Positions 54,235 to 64,000 of a stretch of 64,000 bases of DNA are shown one piece after another. The position numbers and the translations under genes are program-made. This stretch comes from Schizophyllum amplum (taxonomy: Eukaryota; Basidiomycota; Agaricomycetes; Agaricales; Schizophyllaceae), in assembly GCA_007026445.1 (NCBI GenBank), contig VDMD01000021.1, forward strand, positions 1 through 64,000, given 5' to 3'. The notes below the pieces were generated by a model, which was not told where the DNA came from, did no database searches, and worked only from the letters and a program-made list of their open reading frames with translations. Numbering within the stretch: position 1 is the stretch's first letter; the number at the start of each line of letters is the position of its first letter.

Positions 54235-54806
54235 TTAAGGGGACTCGCCCTTGCCGAGGAAGTGCCACGAGGACTGGAGAACACCGTCGTCGAGGCTGCC
54301 GAGTTGCTTGAAGACGGCGGGGGAAAGGTCTGATGAAGGATCAGACGGGGATACAGCACGGAAGTGAACAGAGACGAACCAAGGTCGTCGTAGCCGCAGC
54401 CTGGGCAGCTGTCGCGCGTCTTGCCGTACGCAATCTTGTTGCCGACCTTGATCTTGATCCACTGGTCGCAGTGGCCGCCGTTGCTGTTGCTGAAGGAGAG
54501 GTTAGCCTGGCGCGAGCTATGAAGTGGGCTAGATGGACGTACTCGTAACGCTCCTTGGAGATGGCGATGACAGAGTCATCCTCGGTGTCATAGTTGCCAC
54601 AGTTGCCGAGGCCCGGCTGGTACCAAGTGAGCTGAATGTGTATCAGCATGATGAAAAATAGGACGGATGTCTGAAGTACTGACCCTGCCCTTGTGGTGGA
54701 CAATGCGCGACTCGATCTCGGACGCCTCTGGGACGGGAGCGCAGAGCGAGACCGCGACGAAGGCGAAAAACGTGATGAAGAAGAGCATGGCGCGGGTCAT
54801 GACCAT
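54235..54806 (-). CDS. Secreted barwin/expansin-like (RlpA-like double-psi barrel) protein
   Basis: It starts at 54806 (MVMTRAMLFFITFFAFVAVS) with a signal peptide ending near SLCAPVPEA. Exons join to give LTWYQPGLGNCGNYDTEDDS, VIAISKERY, NSNGGHCDQWIKIKVGNKIA, YGKTRDSCPGCGYDDL and DLSPAVFKQLGSLDDGVLQ, ending SWHFLGKGESP at 54235. The T-W-Y-x-P-G-L-G-x-C-G start, the central N..C and the D-x-C-P-G-C..DLSPA.F block define the fungal RlpA-like/barwin-type double-psi beta-barrel family. Such small secreted proteins may bind wall polysaccharide; enzymatic activity is not established. A perfect TATA box lies 172 bases upstream. Confidence 0.87.
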
Positions 54807-56755
54807 TGTTGTCGCCGGAGTAAGGTGATAGTGCGGTGTGATGGGTAGGTGTTGCGCGGAAGGTAGAGGCGAGGGCGAGTCGAAATTACGACGAGGGTGG
54901 TCCGGGCGAGGATACAAAGGTGGGGAGGTGCGGTAGTGGGGAGGCAACTCGGCGAGTTCATCTGGACTGTCGCTCACCTTTTATACGTCGGTACCGATGA
55001 GCGGGACGTGATAAAAATTAACGTACCGCGCGCTATCCGCGAGGCCACGCCGAACTAATGACCCCTGGATACGAACAGCCAAGCACATTCATTGCAGTTC
55101 TAGGGTGCGCGTCCCAAAAGCGGGAGTGCTGTGATGCAAATCGTCACAAAGGCGCTGGCGCTTACGCGCGGCTTGCACAAGGCGCGGGGGGAACAAGAAA
55201 TTAGTCAGCAGCCGGACCGCATGGCGGCGTGGCGCTGCACCATCCGAGGGTGCAAGCGGTAAGTGCGCTGTGCCTCCCGCCGGCAGGGATCGAAGAAAAA
55301 AAAAACTGAGCACCCTAGAGAACGGAATGTGACGAATGAAGAACGGTACCTGAGGGTAGTAGGAAGGCCCGAGGCGCCCCCGAAGCTTGACGTTGCACTT
55401 GTGGGTGTTCGTGTATTATCCCGAAAGGGCGAAAGGCGTGGAAAAGCTGGAGGGATGAGGTGATCTTATCACATCTAATCAGCGGCCACGCCTGACGGAG
55501 GCGACCAAGGGGCGGCACCTGCACTGCCATGCCGAGGACAAGGCGGAATAGACGTGATTCTGTGACACGGAGACAGAAAGGGCGTGAAAAGATCGCGCCC
55601 CGATTGTGTCTCGGGTAGCATCGTGCTAGCATGTGGACCTACTTGTAGTTGAACTTCGAGCCCCCTCTAAATGCAAAATGAACGCTTACCTGGCTGACTG
55701 GGTCAGGAAGACTGGCCGAGGCCACGCCGTCGTCGAGGATGGTCGATATACTCTGGCCGACCTCCAGTCTATTGCAACGCGGGACATCGGAGAATGGCCG
55801 GCTATTAAGGCTTGGTCGGACCTCCCCCCCGAATGCCGAAGCCAACTGAAGCCGACGAACCCAAGGTGAGGCCACCGAGCGAAAGCACAATGCAATGCTT
55901 GTCGTAATCACCCTGGAAAAAAGTGAAAAACGCGTACTGCACGCGCGCGGTGGGCGGAAATGAATTGAAGCAGTCCATGCTGAGAAACATACGGAGAGCG
56001 TCATAGAGAGCAGGGCAGAGGGTATGCCTCGGGCATGCCGCCTGAATGAGGGTACGATTCGAAGTGGACATACGGAGCTTGCTAGGGGAACGCGGCGACC
56101 GCGGTGCGAAACGGATCTTAGCAGGTAGCGAGAGTAGGCGCACGGGCAACGCACGGGTGTGTTCCGTGTGCCAATGAAAACTTCACTTGGTTAGGCGGGC
56201 CATCTTCGCGGCGAAGAGGCCACGGACGAGGGGATGAGGGGGCTTGCAGTTGGTAGATATTGCACGCTCATACAGTCTCGCCGCCTGTCTGCGTCGGTTC
56301 CGTACATGCATGCCGCGCCGCCTGTCGCTGTCGAGGCCCGACGATTTCACGCCGCACGCGCGAGAGTAAAATTTCGACACGTTTTATACACGATGCGATG
56401 TCTTCTAGATGAGCGCGCTTGCATACAGGGCGAAAATCAAAGACACAGATGAAACCGTAGTCATGTTGGCGCAGCACGGAAGGCATCAGAGAGTCAGAAT
56501 GCGTTGAAAACATGAGGAGGGGCTGGGAGGAAGGTGAGAGGAAGAGCCTGATTCGGTCAAGAAAGCCTTCCTAATCGGGCCGCCATATCGGCAATCAAAG
56601 TGGAGATGCCGGCGACGCACCTTCCATTGGCCTTGCTCGATACCACGACGACCTCAAGTTGCTGACTGTCCGCGCTGCATATTTTGTTGAGGGAGCCCAC
56701 TCTATCAGGTCCAGGAAACTTTGTCTACACCTCACAAACAACATTGCTGCTGAAA
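54807..56755. other. Gene-poor spacer of 1.9 kb
   Basis: A frame at 55678-55869 (MNAYLADWVRKTGRGHAVVE...) looks protein-like but has no recognised domain or splice partners, so it is not called. A short A-run occurs at 55296. No RNA gene was recognised. Confidence 0.35.
54978..54985 (-). promoter_or_regulatory. TATA box of the barwin-like gene
   Basis: The minus strand reads TATAAAAG, 172 bases upstream of the ATG at 54806. Confidence 0.5.
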
Positions 56756-59700
56756 ATGTCTGCTTTCGGGACCTCTTTGCCAGTCAGTCCCTCGGAATAC
56801 TTCAACATCCCGTGACTTACAGGAACACTTAGGATCAAGTAGAGCGAATCTCGGCCTTGTTCAACTCGCACCTTGTACTCCTGGATGATGTGAGAGCGCA
56901 ACGTCGCTCGAATCGCGCTCTGATACGCCTCAACTCTAGGTTCGTGACCTTTACACGCAACGTGTTGCTCTTGAGCGCGACTACGCCGCGAAGCTGCAAG
57001 CGCTAACGAAGAAAGCCGCGGACAAGAAGGCCAAGACGGAGACCGCACTTGTCGTCGGGGATGACCCCACCAAGGCTTGGGATGAGCGAACAATGCGCCA
57101 AAGGTATAGTACATCCGCTCTCGGTTCGTAGTAGATCGATTTCTGACGCCTTGTCGTGAATGAAGCACCCTCAATACTGCCTACGATGCAATGATTGGGT
57201 CTCTTACGAACGCCGCTCAGGATCATGTTAACATCGCAGATGCGGTGTCCAGTCAGGTCATCGACGTGCTCAAGGGCCTTGAGCGTAAGAACGAGGAGAG
57301 TATGAAGAAGGTAAGCAGATCTTCACATCTCTGAACTATTGTCTGAGATCAGTTCTCTATGACAGGAAGTGGCCTTTTACCAGAAGCTCGTTGCTGACCG
57401 GGATCGCACGTACAACGACAGAATAAAGGTGCGGCCGTTCACGCGCAGTAGCATCATCGTCGATGACATGTTGGCTGTACTAGAACAAGAACAAGGCAAG
57501 TCAGATTGCCTTGCTGTCTGACGCCCTTATTGATGGGTAGTACGGCCAATAGTACGACGAAGAGTGCGGAGAGGTCGACGTACACAGGCAGAAACAGGTA
57601 CACCCGCGTTGTTTCGTGACTAGGGAGACATATAGGCTAACCCAAGATCCAGGGACGCGCCCAAGACGACAGACATGCGGAACGAGCTGCACGACAAGCC
57701 GACCAGCAGCGCATCGACATGCTCAACAGCAAGAAGTACGTGTCACTCATCCGCAGCACTGCGTGACTGTCAGATGCTGATACCCTTATTAGCATCTACT
57801 TGATCTCAACGAACGTAGCAAACAAGGCGAAGGCGAAGTTCTACGAGGAGGATCTGCCTAGCCTAGAGAATGTGAGCCGAGGCAGTGGCTGTCTCGATTC
57901 ACCGCTCACCCCTGCCCACAGGTCTTCCGTGCGTTCATCGGCCGGTCATCGCATAGCTAGCTAGCCTTACATGCCCACAGAGGCGCTACTAACACGCCTG
58001 GTGCAACGATTCTCGAAGATCATGCTGCACTCGCAGGCGCTCGAATCGGCGCACCTCGACACGCTCAAGAGCCGCGTTCTCGCCGTAGAGACCGCCTTCA
58101 GCGCGGTAAATACCGATCAGGACCAGCAGCTGTTCATCGACCATAATATCCGGCCCTTCTCTGCGCCGCCTGACTTCAAGTTCGAGCCCTGCACGAACTA
58201 TTACGACACGGTAAGTCACCGTCTCACGTGCAGCCGTTCATGCCCCCAGTCTGTTGCCGGCACATCAGTGCTGGTGTTGCCTGAGGGCTGAACACCAGCT
58301 GCGGGCGAAGGAGTGCATGACTTACTCACATGCCTTCATGTAGGACGAGATGAGCGTCGAAGAGCAGCCGAAGATCTTTCTCCAGAACAAACTTGCCCGT
58401 AGCCGCGGCAAACTCTCAGAAGTAGACGCGGTGGTGGACGCGAAGCGCAGGGAAGCGGAGAAGCTGAAGAACCTGGTCAGCGCGTACACTGCCGAGCACT
58501 CGCTCGGAAACATCGATGACATTTCCGACGTACGTACCCCTTACCAAGGGCTCGTGCAACACGATTCAGTGCCTCCCAGAACTATTTGGAGGCGTACCAT
58601 CAATTCATATTCTTCTCCACGTCGCAAACGATACTCAATGCAGAGGTCGACACCATTATCGCGGCTGTGGGCAGTACGTATGTTACCGTTTAGGGCGAGA
58701 CACTACTGATGTTGACGCCAGACGATACGGGTGCTCAACAGCCACACACGTTCAAGAGCTCGTCGTTCTCTATACCGACGCAGTGTGGTTATTGCAAGGT
58801 AAATATCTGAGTACATCGACAGCGGTCATTTACTGATGTATGTCAGTCGTCAATCTGGGGTCTCAGCAAACAAGGGAAGACCTGCAAGGCCTGTGGTCTA
58901 TCCGTGCATGCGAAATGTGAGCTGAAGGTGAGCTCACTCCGCGGCCTTCATGGCGTGCTAGACTCGACTGTATCCTAGGTTCCGGCGGACTGTGCAGGAT
59001 CTAAGGGTGTGCGGCAGTCGACGGTTTCGCGATCTCCGACGTCGGCGTCGTCTCACAGCAGCACATCTTCGCGCTCGAGCAGCCTAAGGGGTACGAATTT
59101 CGATGATTTCCCGTCGAATTGTCACTAAATTACTCGCTTCCAGTGCCGCCGCCCCAGGCGACGCCATCCTCGTTTGTTCGAACGGAGGAGGCGTATGAGG
59201 AAGAATACCCCACAGCGCGGGTGGTCTTCGACTTCACTCCAACGTCTGAATTTGAGCTGGCTGTGCACGGTTCGTGTCGTCAGCCCGCCGTTAGGACGAT
59301 AAAAACTCACGTCGCTGGCAGAAAACACCCTGGTCAAGGTAGTGGAACCCGATGATGGCTCCGGATGGGTGAAAGTTGCGGACGGCAGTGGGAAGTCTGG
59401 CCTTGTTCCGGCGTCCTACATCGAGTCCGCTGAAGAAGACGTCGCGACTCCCTCAGCGCAGCACTATGGCTCTGGAACATATGGTCAGCCTCTGTACGAG
59501 TCTTTTGCATCGCCGTAGTGCTGACTTGCCGTTCTCAGTCCGTGCCCTCTATGATTATCAAGCTGGCGGCGCAGATGAGCTCAATCTGGCCGATGGTGAG
59601 ATGATTGAGCTCTCTAGCGGGCCTTCTGGAGGCAAGAACTATGGTGACGGGTGGTGGGAAGGTGATTACGACTGCGAGGCGCCCGCCGCCAGTATGCTAA

Positions 59701-59819
59701 GCGATCACAGGATTCGATGCGAAGGGACACAAGGGCATCTTCCCAAGCAACTATGTGAGTCCGGCGAAAGATAGTTCAGAAAATCTGCTGATTCTCTGTT
59801 ACAGGTTGAGCCAGTGTAG
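56756..59819 (+). CDS. BZZ1: F-BAR/C1/SH3 endocytic protein, BZZ1 type
   Basis: It starts at 56756 (MSAFGTSLP|DQVERISALFNSHLVLLDD). The F-BAR domain follows: VRDLYTQRVALERDYAAKLQ, IADAVSSQVIDVLKGLERKN, VAFYQKLVADRDRTYNDRIK, YDEECGEVDVHRQKQ, NIYLISTNVANKAKAKFYEE and LTRLVQRFSKIMLHSQALES. A C1 zinc domain comes next (PHTFKSSSFSIPTQCGYCKS, GKTCKACGLSVHAKC), then two SH3 domains (ARVVFDFTPTSEFELAV...GLVPASYIES; VRALYDYQAGGADELNL...GIFPSNYVEPV). BZZ1 links curved plasma membrane to WASP/actin at endocytic sites. It has a very high intron number. It needs a 12-base exon (57484-57495) followed by a GC-AG intron, and a 7-base exon (57922-57928), to keep the reading frame. The stop is at 59817-59819. 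Confidence 0.93.
57484..57495 (+). other. 12-base microexon followed by a GC-AG intron (BZZ1)
   Basis: AACAAGAACAAG lies between ...GTACTAG and GCAAGTCAG. The next exon starts TACGACGAAGAG. Only a GC donor (AG|GCAAGT, the usual form for GC-AG introns) gives the conserved KYDEEC junction in frame. Confidence 0.75.
57922..57928 (+). other. 7-base microexon GTCTTCC (BZZ1)
   Basis: It is flanked by CCCACAG and GTGCGTTC. With the next exon (AGGCGCTACTAACACG) it encodes V-F-Q-A-L-L-T-R, matching the F-BAR continuation before LVQRFSKI. Confidence 0.75.
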
Positions 59820-60214
59820 TTCACGACAGAACGAATTTTAACGTGCAGATTCACCCAAGCAGCGAAATCAATCACTTACTGACCCCACATTCGCTATCTT
59901 AGGGTCGGAAGGCCGCCTACGTATTCTTTCTATATATTCTAAGATGTATCAAACTGAGCACGAGTGCTGAGTATGCGTACATTGGTAAACTGCGAGGAAG
60001 TAAAGGCGTGATAACAAAGACAAACACTGCGTGCATTGTTCTCTACCCAACACCATCATCCCCGCACTCTTGATCTTTCTCGGATCTTCAAAGGTCTCCA
60101 ACTTTTTCAATCATCCCGGAACCCGATAGACACGGACGGTGAAGATACCCATATACCCAATACGTACCGACCCGCAGGAACCAGGACGCGCTCTTGCACA
60201 GGTTCTGAGACGTT
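59820..60214. other. Intergenic, no gene seen
   Basis: This is the 3' flank of BZZ1 and the promoter of the BTB gene. Confidence 0.45.
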
Positions 60215-61324
60215 ATGTCGGACGCCGAGTCGCGCATCCTGAGCGGAGAATACGCTCGAGGAGAGGTGTGTAGCGTGCATCTCCAGCTAAATGTTGCTGA
60301 GATCGTTCTACAGCCTACTTCGACGATGGAAACCTCTTCGTCGCGACTCATGATACGCCTACCCTGTTCAAAGTCCATCGCGGCGTCCTTGCTCGACACT
60401 CTGAAGTCTTTCAAGATATGTTCGCCTTTCCATCGGCACAATACGAGGCTGAACTGCTGGACGGTTGCCAGATCGTCGTCATGCACGACTTGCCACTAGA
60501 GTTGGGGCATCTGATCAAGGCGTTATACGACGGCCCGTACGTCCTCTGCTCGCCACGCTCTGCTTTTGTTCATGCTCCTCGGTAGACGCTTTGCAAACGA
60601 GTCTGTCGCCGATTTCCTCTACCTCGCTGGCGTCCTCCGTCTTGCGACGAAATACTTCATCGCTCATGTCCGTCTCCACGCCATCCGGTATCTCGTTCGA
60701 ACCTGGGCAACTACTTTGAAGGGCCACGATGACATGGTCGATACCGCATTGCACGCACCGCTCGTCGATGACACCTCGTATCCCTATGCGCACCCGCTGC
60801 TTGTCCTCAATCTCTGCCACGAGGCTAATGTGCGGGTCGCCTTACCTTCCGCGCTGTACTTTCTGTCCCTCTACCGCCTCGACGATATCATGGCCGGAGA
60901 GCATCCAAAGCTTGCCGCGGTAGCGGATCATCCCTCGAAGCCATCCACGGAGTTATACCATTTCAAGGAATACGCACTTATCCTGCAGTTCCGAATTGAC
61001 ATAATCCTAGACTTCGTCCGTCGCTTCTGTCCACAGCATACGGTGGCCACAGACTGCCAGCAAGTACCAACATGTCAACGTGCGATGGCCAAACTTGCGT
61101 CTCGGCTATCACGTTCATGGACAATGCGGACTGGGCCCTTCCACTACATGAAGCAGGCCGTGACCGAATTCTCGGACGATAGCGCAACGTGCACGTCGTG
61201 CAAACGCAAATTTCAGCAGGAAGTGCAGGAGCACCGAGAGCAGTTGTGGATGGAGCTGCCGCTCAGGTGTGGCATGCCGGCATGGGAGCAGCTGGAGACA
61301 GAAGAGCTGCACCCAAACCCATAG
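60215..61324 (+). CDS. BTB/POZ-domain protein, Agaricomycete family
   Basis: Exon 1 (MSDAESRILSGEYARGEV) joins through a GTAGCG...CTACAG intron to SYFDDGNLFVATHDT, then LFKVHRGVLARHSEVFQDMF (BTB core), LDGCQIVVMHDLPLELGHLI and KALYDGP. After a second intron near 60540-60590 comes RFANESVADFLYLAGVLRLA, KYFIAHVRLHAIRYL. The C-terminal half is family-specific, with CTSCKRKFQQEVQEHREQLW near the end, and the stop is at 61322. Mushroom genomes carry dozens of such BTB genes. BTB mediates dimerisation or cullin-3 binding, but the specific role is unknown. It is convergent with guanine deaminase, with only 23 bases between the two stops. Confidence 0.82.
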
Positions 61325-61347
61325 AGCGCGCGGCACGACACCCTGGC

Positions 61348-63001
61348 TCACGGTGTTAAGGCCTTTCCCTGGACGTACATGCCCACCCTGTTCCTTCCAT
61401 CGCCTAGACACCACCACTTCTCGACCGCGTCTTCCGACAGAACGCGCGGGGCTGCCGGATCCATCTCAAGGTCGAAGAAGTCCAGCGCGCCTGCCCCGAT
61501 CCCGCTGGCGCCGTCGTACAGCTTTACTACGCAATATTCAATAATACATCTGGGAATATATCAGAAGAGGTACTCACTACGTTGGCAATCAAATGGCGCG
61601 CCCACGACGAATGAACCTGCACCCTGCGGCATATCGAGCGCGAGAGTACCCCCGCGTGTCGCGAGATACAGCGCCTCTTTCCAGTTTATCGCGAGATTGT
61701 GCGGGTAATCCCCCTCATTATTGCCCGCTTGCCGTACCAGGCGCTCTCCCTCACGCATGCGGGATACGACGACAGCCTGGCGCATCGCATGCATGAGGTC
61801 GAGTGCATAGCCACCCGCGACGTCGCTTCCGAGGCCAACCTTGAGGCCCTTCTGAAGGGCCTCCCGCAAGCGGAACGGGCGGGCGGAGAAGTAGGCGTTG
61901 CTCAGCGGGCAGTGCGCAATCGCAGTGCCATGGGCCACGAGCACGTCGAGGTCTGGCGGGTCGAGGAACGTACAGTGAGCTTGAACGGTACGCGCGGTCA
62001 GCAGCGCGTGCTGTTCGAGTTCAGTGCCAATATGTGGATACGGCGGGTGCACTGATCACCTTGTCGAACACGTCGATGTCCTCCATGCCACGCTCGGCGC
62101 GTACCCATGCGACCTGATCGTGCGCCTCCGCGAGATGACTCTGCACGCGTACGTTTTGCTCTTTTGCCAACGCGCCCAAGCCCTCGAGCAATGCGGCAGA
62201 GCACGTCGGCACGAAGCGTGGTGTGACGACCGGTGCGACGAGAGATCCAGCGGTTTCGTTGTTGACGTCGGCGCATTCATCAACGAAGCTGCGTGCGGCA
62301 GCGAGTGCCTCGGAAGCGGAGCCTTCTGTGTAGGTCGGCCGAGAGGAGATGTCCATGGAGAGCTTTCCGACGTATGCACGCAGGCCAGCGTCGCGCATGG
62401 CCCGCGCTAGAATGAGGCTGCCGACGTGGCGTCATCAGCTTAGGGATATGCGAACGCGGTCTACTCACTTCGTGTCCGTCCTGATTGTGCCGAAGAGCAG
62501 CGCTGCGCCGGTGCCGCATTCGATAAGGCGGCGAGCAAGACGGGTGTACACCGCCTGGGCTAGTGCAGGCTCGGCGTCGAGTCGTTCTTCAGCTTTATAT
62601 GTGTACTTGTCCAGCCATTCCATGAGCGGCATATCAAGGCCATTGCCTGCGTATAGGTACTGTGGCGCGTGTAGATGACTGGGACGGGCGGACGTCAGGT
62701 TAACGCCATGTTTACTGGGACGAGTACTGACAGGTCAACAAAGGAGGGTACAAGGAATTCTCCGTCAGGGATGGCAATCAATCCTTCCTTGAGCTCAGAG
62801 AGTAGCTGAGCCGATCGTTCGTCTTCGGCGGGTGCAATGTGTGAGATGAAGCCGCTGTCGTCGACATCTGGCGAATGCAGTCTGTTCAAACAGGTATGCG
62901 AACGCAAAAGGTGTGCCCCGCTACGCACGTAGAACATAATCGTGCAGTATGTCTAGCGAAGCAAGTGTCGGACAGTGGACGAAGGTGCCTCGGAACAGCA
63001 T
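61348..63001 (-). CDS. Guanine deaminase
   Basis: This is a zinc amidohydrolase converting guanine to xanthine in purine salvage or breakdown. It starts at 63001 (MLFRGTFVHCPTLASLDILH). Exons join to LHSPDVDDSGFISHIAPAED and FLVPSFVDL|HLHAPQYLYAGNG, which carries the H-x-H metal motif split by an intron. Then follow DMPLMEWLDKYTYKAEERL, GTGAALLFGTIR, LRAYVGKLSMD, QSHLAEAHDQVAWV (metal His), HGTAIAHCPLSNAYFS and LGSDVAGGYALDLMHAMRQA (catalytic Asp). The end, VEKWWCLGDGRNRVGMYVQG, is typical of fungal enzymes, and the stop is at 61348. All catalytic residues expected for the family are present. Confidence 0.93.
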
Positions 63002-63292
63002 GTTTCCCGGAAGGTGTTAAGATTAAGCTTGCAATGACTTGCCAAATCTGATAACAATGGCATTTGAACTTCCACGTGACTACTTTCCCAAGATCTCCTC
63101 CACCCTGACGCCTGAGCCGTGACCATTTCACTTACGCTACGAGTCGCAGACAATGAAGCCATTCGCGAACCAAGAGAGTCACAGTCGAGTCAAGGCAAGT
63201 CAGATCGTTGATGCGATGATTTCATTGGACACGACCTCACTAGTATTAATATATGCATGTACAAAGGGATAGTAGAGTCTGCCAGTGATCCA

Positions 63293-64000
63293 CTAACTCG
63301 TAGCCATGAGCGGCCGACGCTCGGGCGCATCCGCAGGAGCGATAGAGTCATCGTTCTCTGTAGACGAATCGACCAAGATGGTGGTTGTAGTGGCTGAGCA
63401 AGCGTTCTCGCGTACGGCTGGACTCGGTGTAAAGCGCAAAACGGAGAGCTCCTTCTCCGATCGCACGCTCCGATCCGCCTTTGCCTTGTTCGCCTCAACT
63501 ACAAAGACAACAAAGCAGGGATAGATTCCCTGGAAGTGCAGTAAGTCAGCATGTATGATACTGTGAGCGACAGAAGTGGAAGTGAAGTCGCGGAAGACTC
63601 ACAGCGATACTGTGAAAGATATTGCCCATGACAGTTGAGGCGGAGAATGGCTCGTTGTTTGCCTTCAGGGCAATGATGAGGAAGGCCACCTGCAAGCTGT
63701 TGAGTGAGCGGCTTGTGATGTAGGCAGTAAACCTACCCAGAGCCCGCAATAAACAACCCCAGATTCTACCAACAAGAAGAGAATGGTCTCAACCCGTGCA
63801 GCACCCCCAGCGCGCACGGCGCCACGAAGGGACCTCTTGATGTTTCGTCGATAAGACCTGCGAGACATTATACCGCATTCCTGGGAGGATATGTGCCAAC
63901 TTACCACACCTGTACGCCGATGAGCGCGGTCGCGACGAGGTTGGTGACGAGGAGAGGAACATAAAGGGCCACTGTATGGCTGGCAGAGACGCCGATCATG
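63293..64000 (-). CDS. Multi-pass membrane protein, C-terminal part (runs off the window)
   Basis: Exons on the minus strand join in frame. The order is MIGVSASHTVALYVPLLVTN (entering from beyond 64000), LVATALIGVQVW|SYRRNIKRSL, VETILFLLVESGVVYCGLW|, VAFLIIALKANNEPFSAS, TVMGNIFHSIA|GIYPCFVVF, then VVEANKAKADRSVRSEKE and a cytosolic tail ending RRPLMATS at 63293. There are at least four hydrophobic segments. The layout (ESGVVYC..., then GIYP followed by a hydrophobic helix and a polar tail) is that of a large family of Agaricomycete membrane proteins of unknown function. The 5' part is missing from the window. Confidence 0.75.

Noticed and set aside
55678..55869. Protein-like frame MNAYLADWVRKTGRG...
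   Set aside because: It is short, has no recognised domain or splice partner, and an overlapping minus-strand frame looks equally plausible.
1..64000. tRNA genes, CRISPR arrays, bacterial-style operons or rRNA
   Set aside because: I searched by eye for TpsiC-like boxes, regularly spaced repeats and rRNA core sequences and found none; the window is eukaryotic.

Overview
This window looks like nuclear DNA from a basidiomycete, most likely an Agaricomycete (white-rot/polypore type). The evidence is short genes broken by many 45-60 base GT-AG introns, GC-rich codon use, and families typical of mushrooms: a Clp1-like mating/clamp regulator, MYND-finger and BTB proteins of the Agaricomycete type, a kinase-like gene and Kre9/Knh1-type cell-wall proteins. 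There are no operons, ribosome binding sites or CRISPR arrays. About 21 genes can be supported, two of them probably damaged, plus a U6 snRNA, one gene fragment (pseudogene), one MITE and several short tandem repeats.

Left part (1-16.8 kb): a decayed MYND-family copy (245-1196, +), a kinase-like gene lacking catalytic motifs (1639-3565, +), the CCR4-NOT deadenylase CAF1/POP2 (3881-5101, -), the intact MYND-family parent type (5381-6817, -), a complete Argonaute with all slicer residues (7544-12125, -), a peroxisomal carnitine acetyltransferase (12569-14835, -) and EMC8/9 (15677-16766, -).

Middle (17-40 kb): a RIF1 orthologue (17209-21879, -) diverges from a small acidic protein gene (22121-22944, +). 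Then come exosome RRP4 (23031-24665, -), a Clp1-like gene (26564-27425, +), an EBP-type sterol isomerase (28134-29225, +), two Kre9/Knh1-like secreted proteins (29771-31538, -), a second and strongly diverged RIF1-like gene (32303-36653, +) carrying a one-base frame break, a cyclopropane-fatty-acid-synthase-like methyltransferase (37236-39326, +) and U6 snRNA (about 39568-39670, +).

Right part (40-64 kb): a duplicated pair of unrecognised proteins (40389-42029 and 46017-47717, both -) flanks a gene-poor stretch holding a MITE with perfect 28-base inverted ends. After another gene-poor stretch there are two more Kre9/Knh1-like genes (51184-53234, +; the second has a GPI-type tail), a barwin/expansin-like secreted protein (54235-54806, -), the F-BAR/C1/SH3 endocytic protein BZZ1 (56756-59819, +), a BTB protein (60215-61324, +), guanine deaminase (61348-63001, -) and the 3' part of a multi-pass membrane protein (63293 to the window edge, -).

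The genes do not form one pathway. RNA metabolism is well represented (Argonaute, CAF1, RRP4, U6), probably by chance. The most unusual content is the RIF1 pair: the second copy keeps the HEAT-like body and a shared tail motif but has lost the N-terminal PP1-docking motifs. The duplicated orphan pair and three tiny exons (7, 12 and 7 bases) in the EBP and BZZ1 genes are also worth attention.
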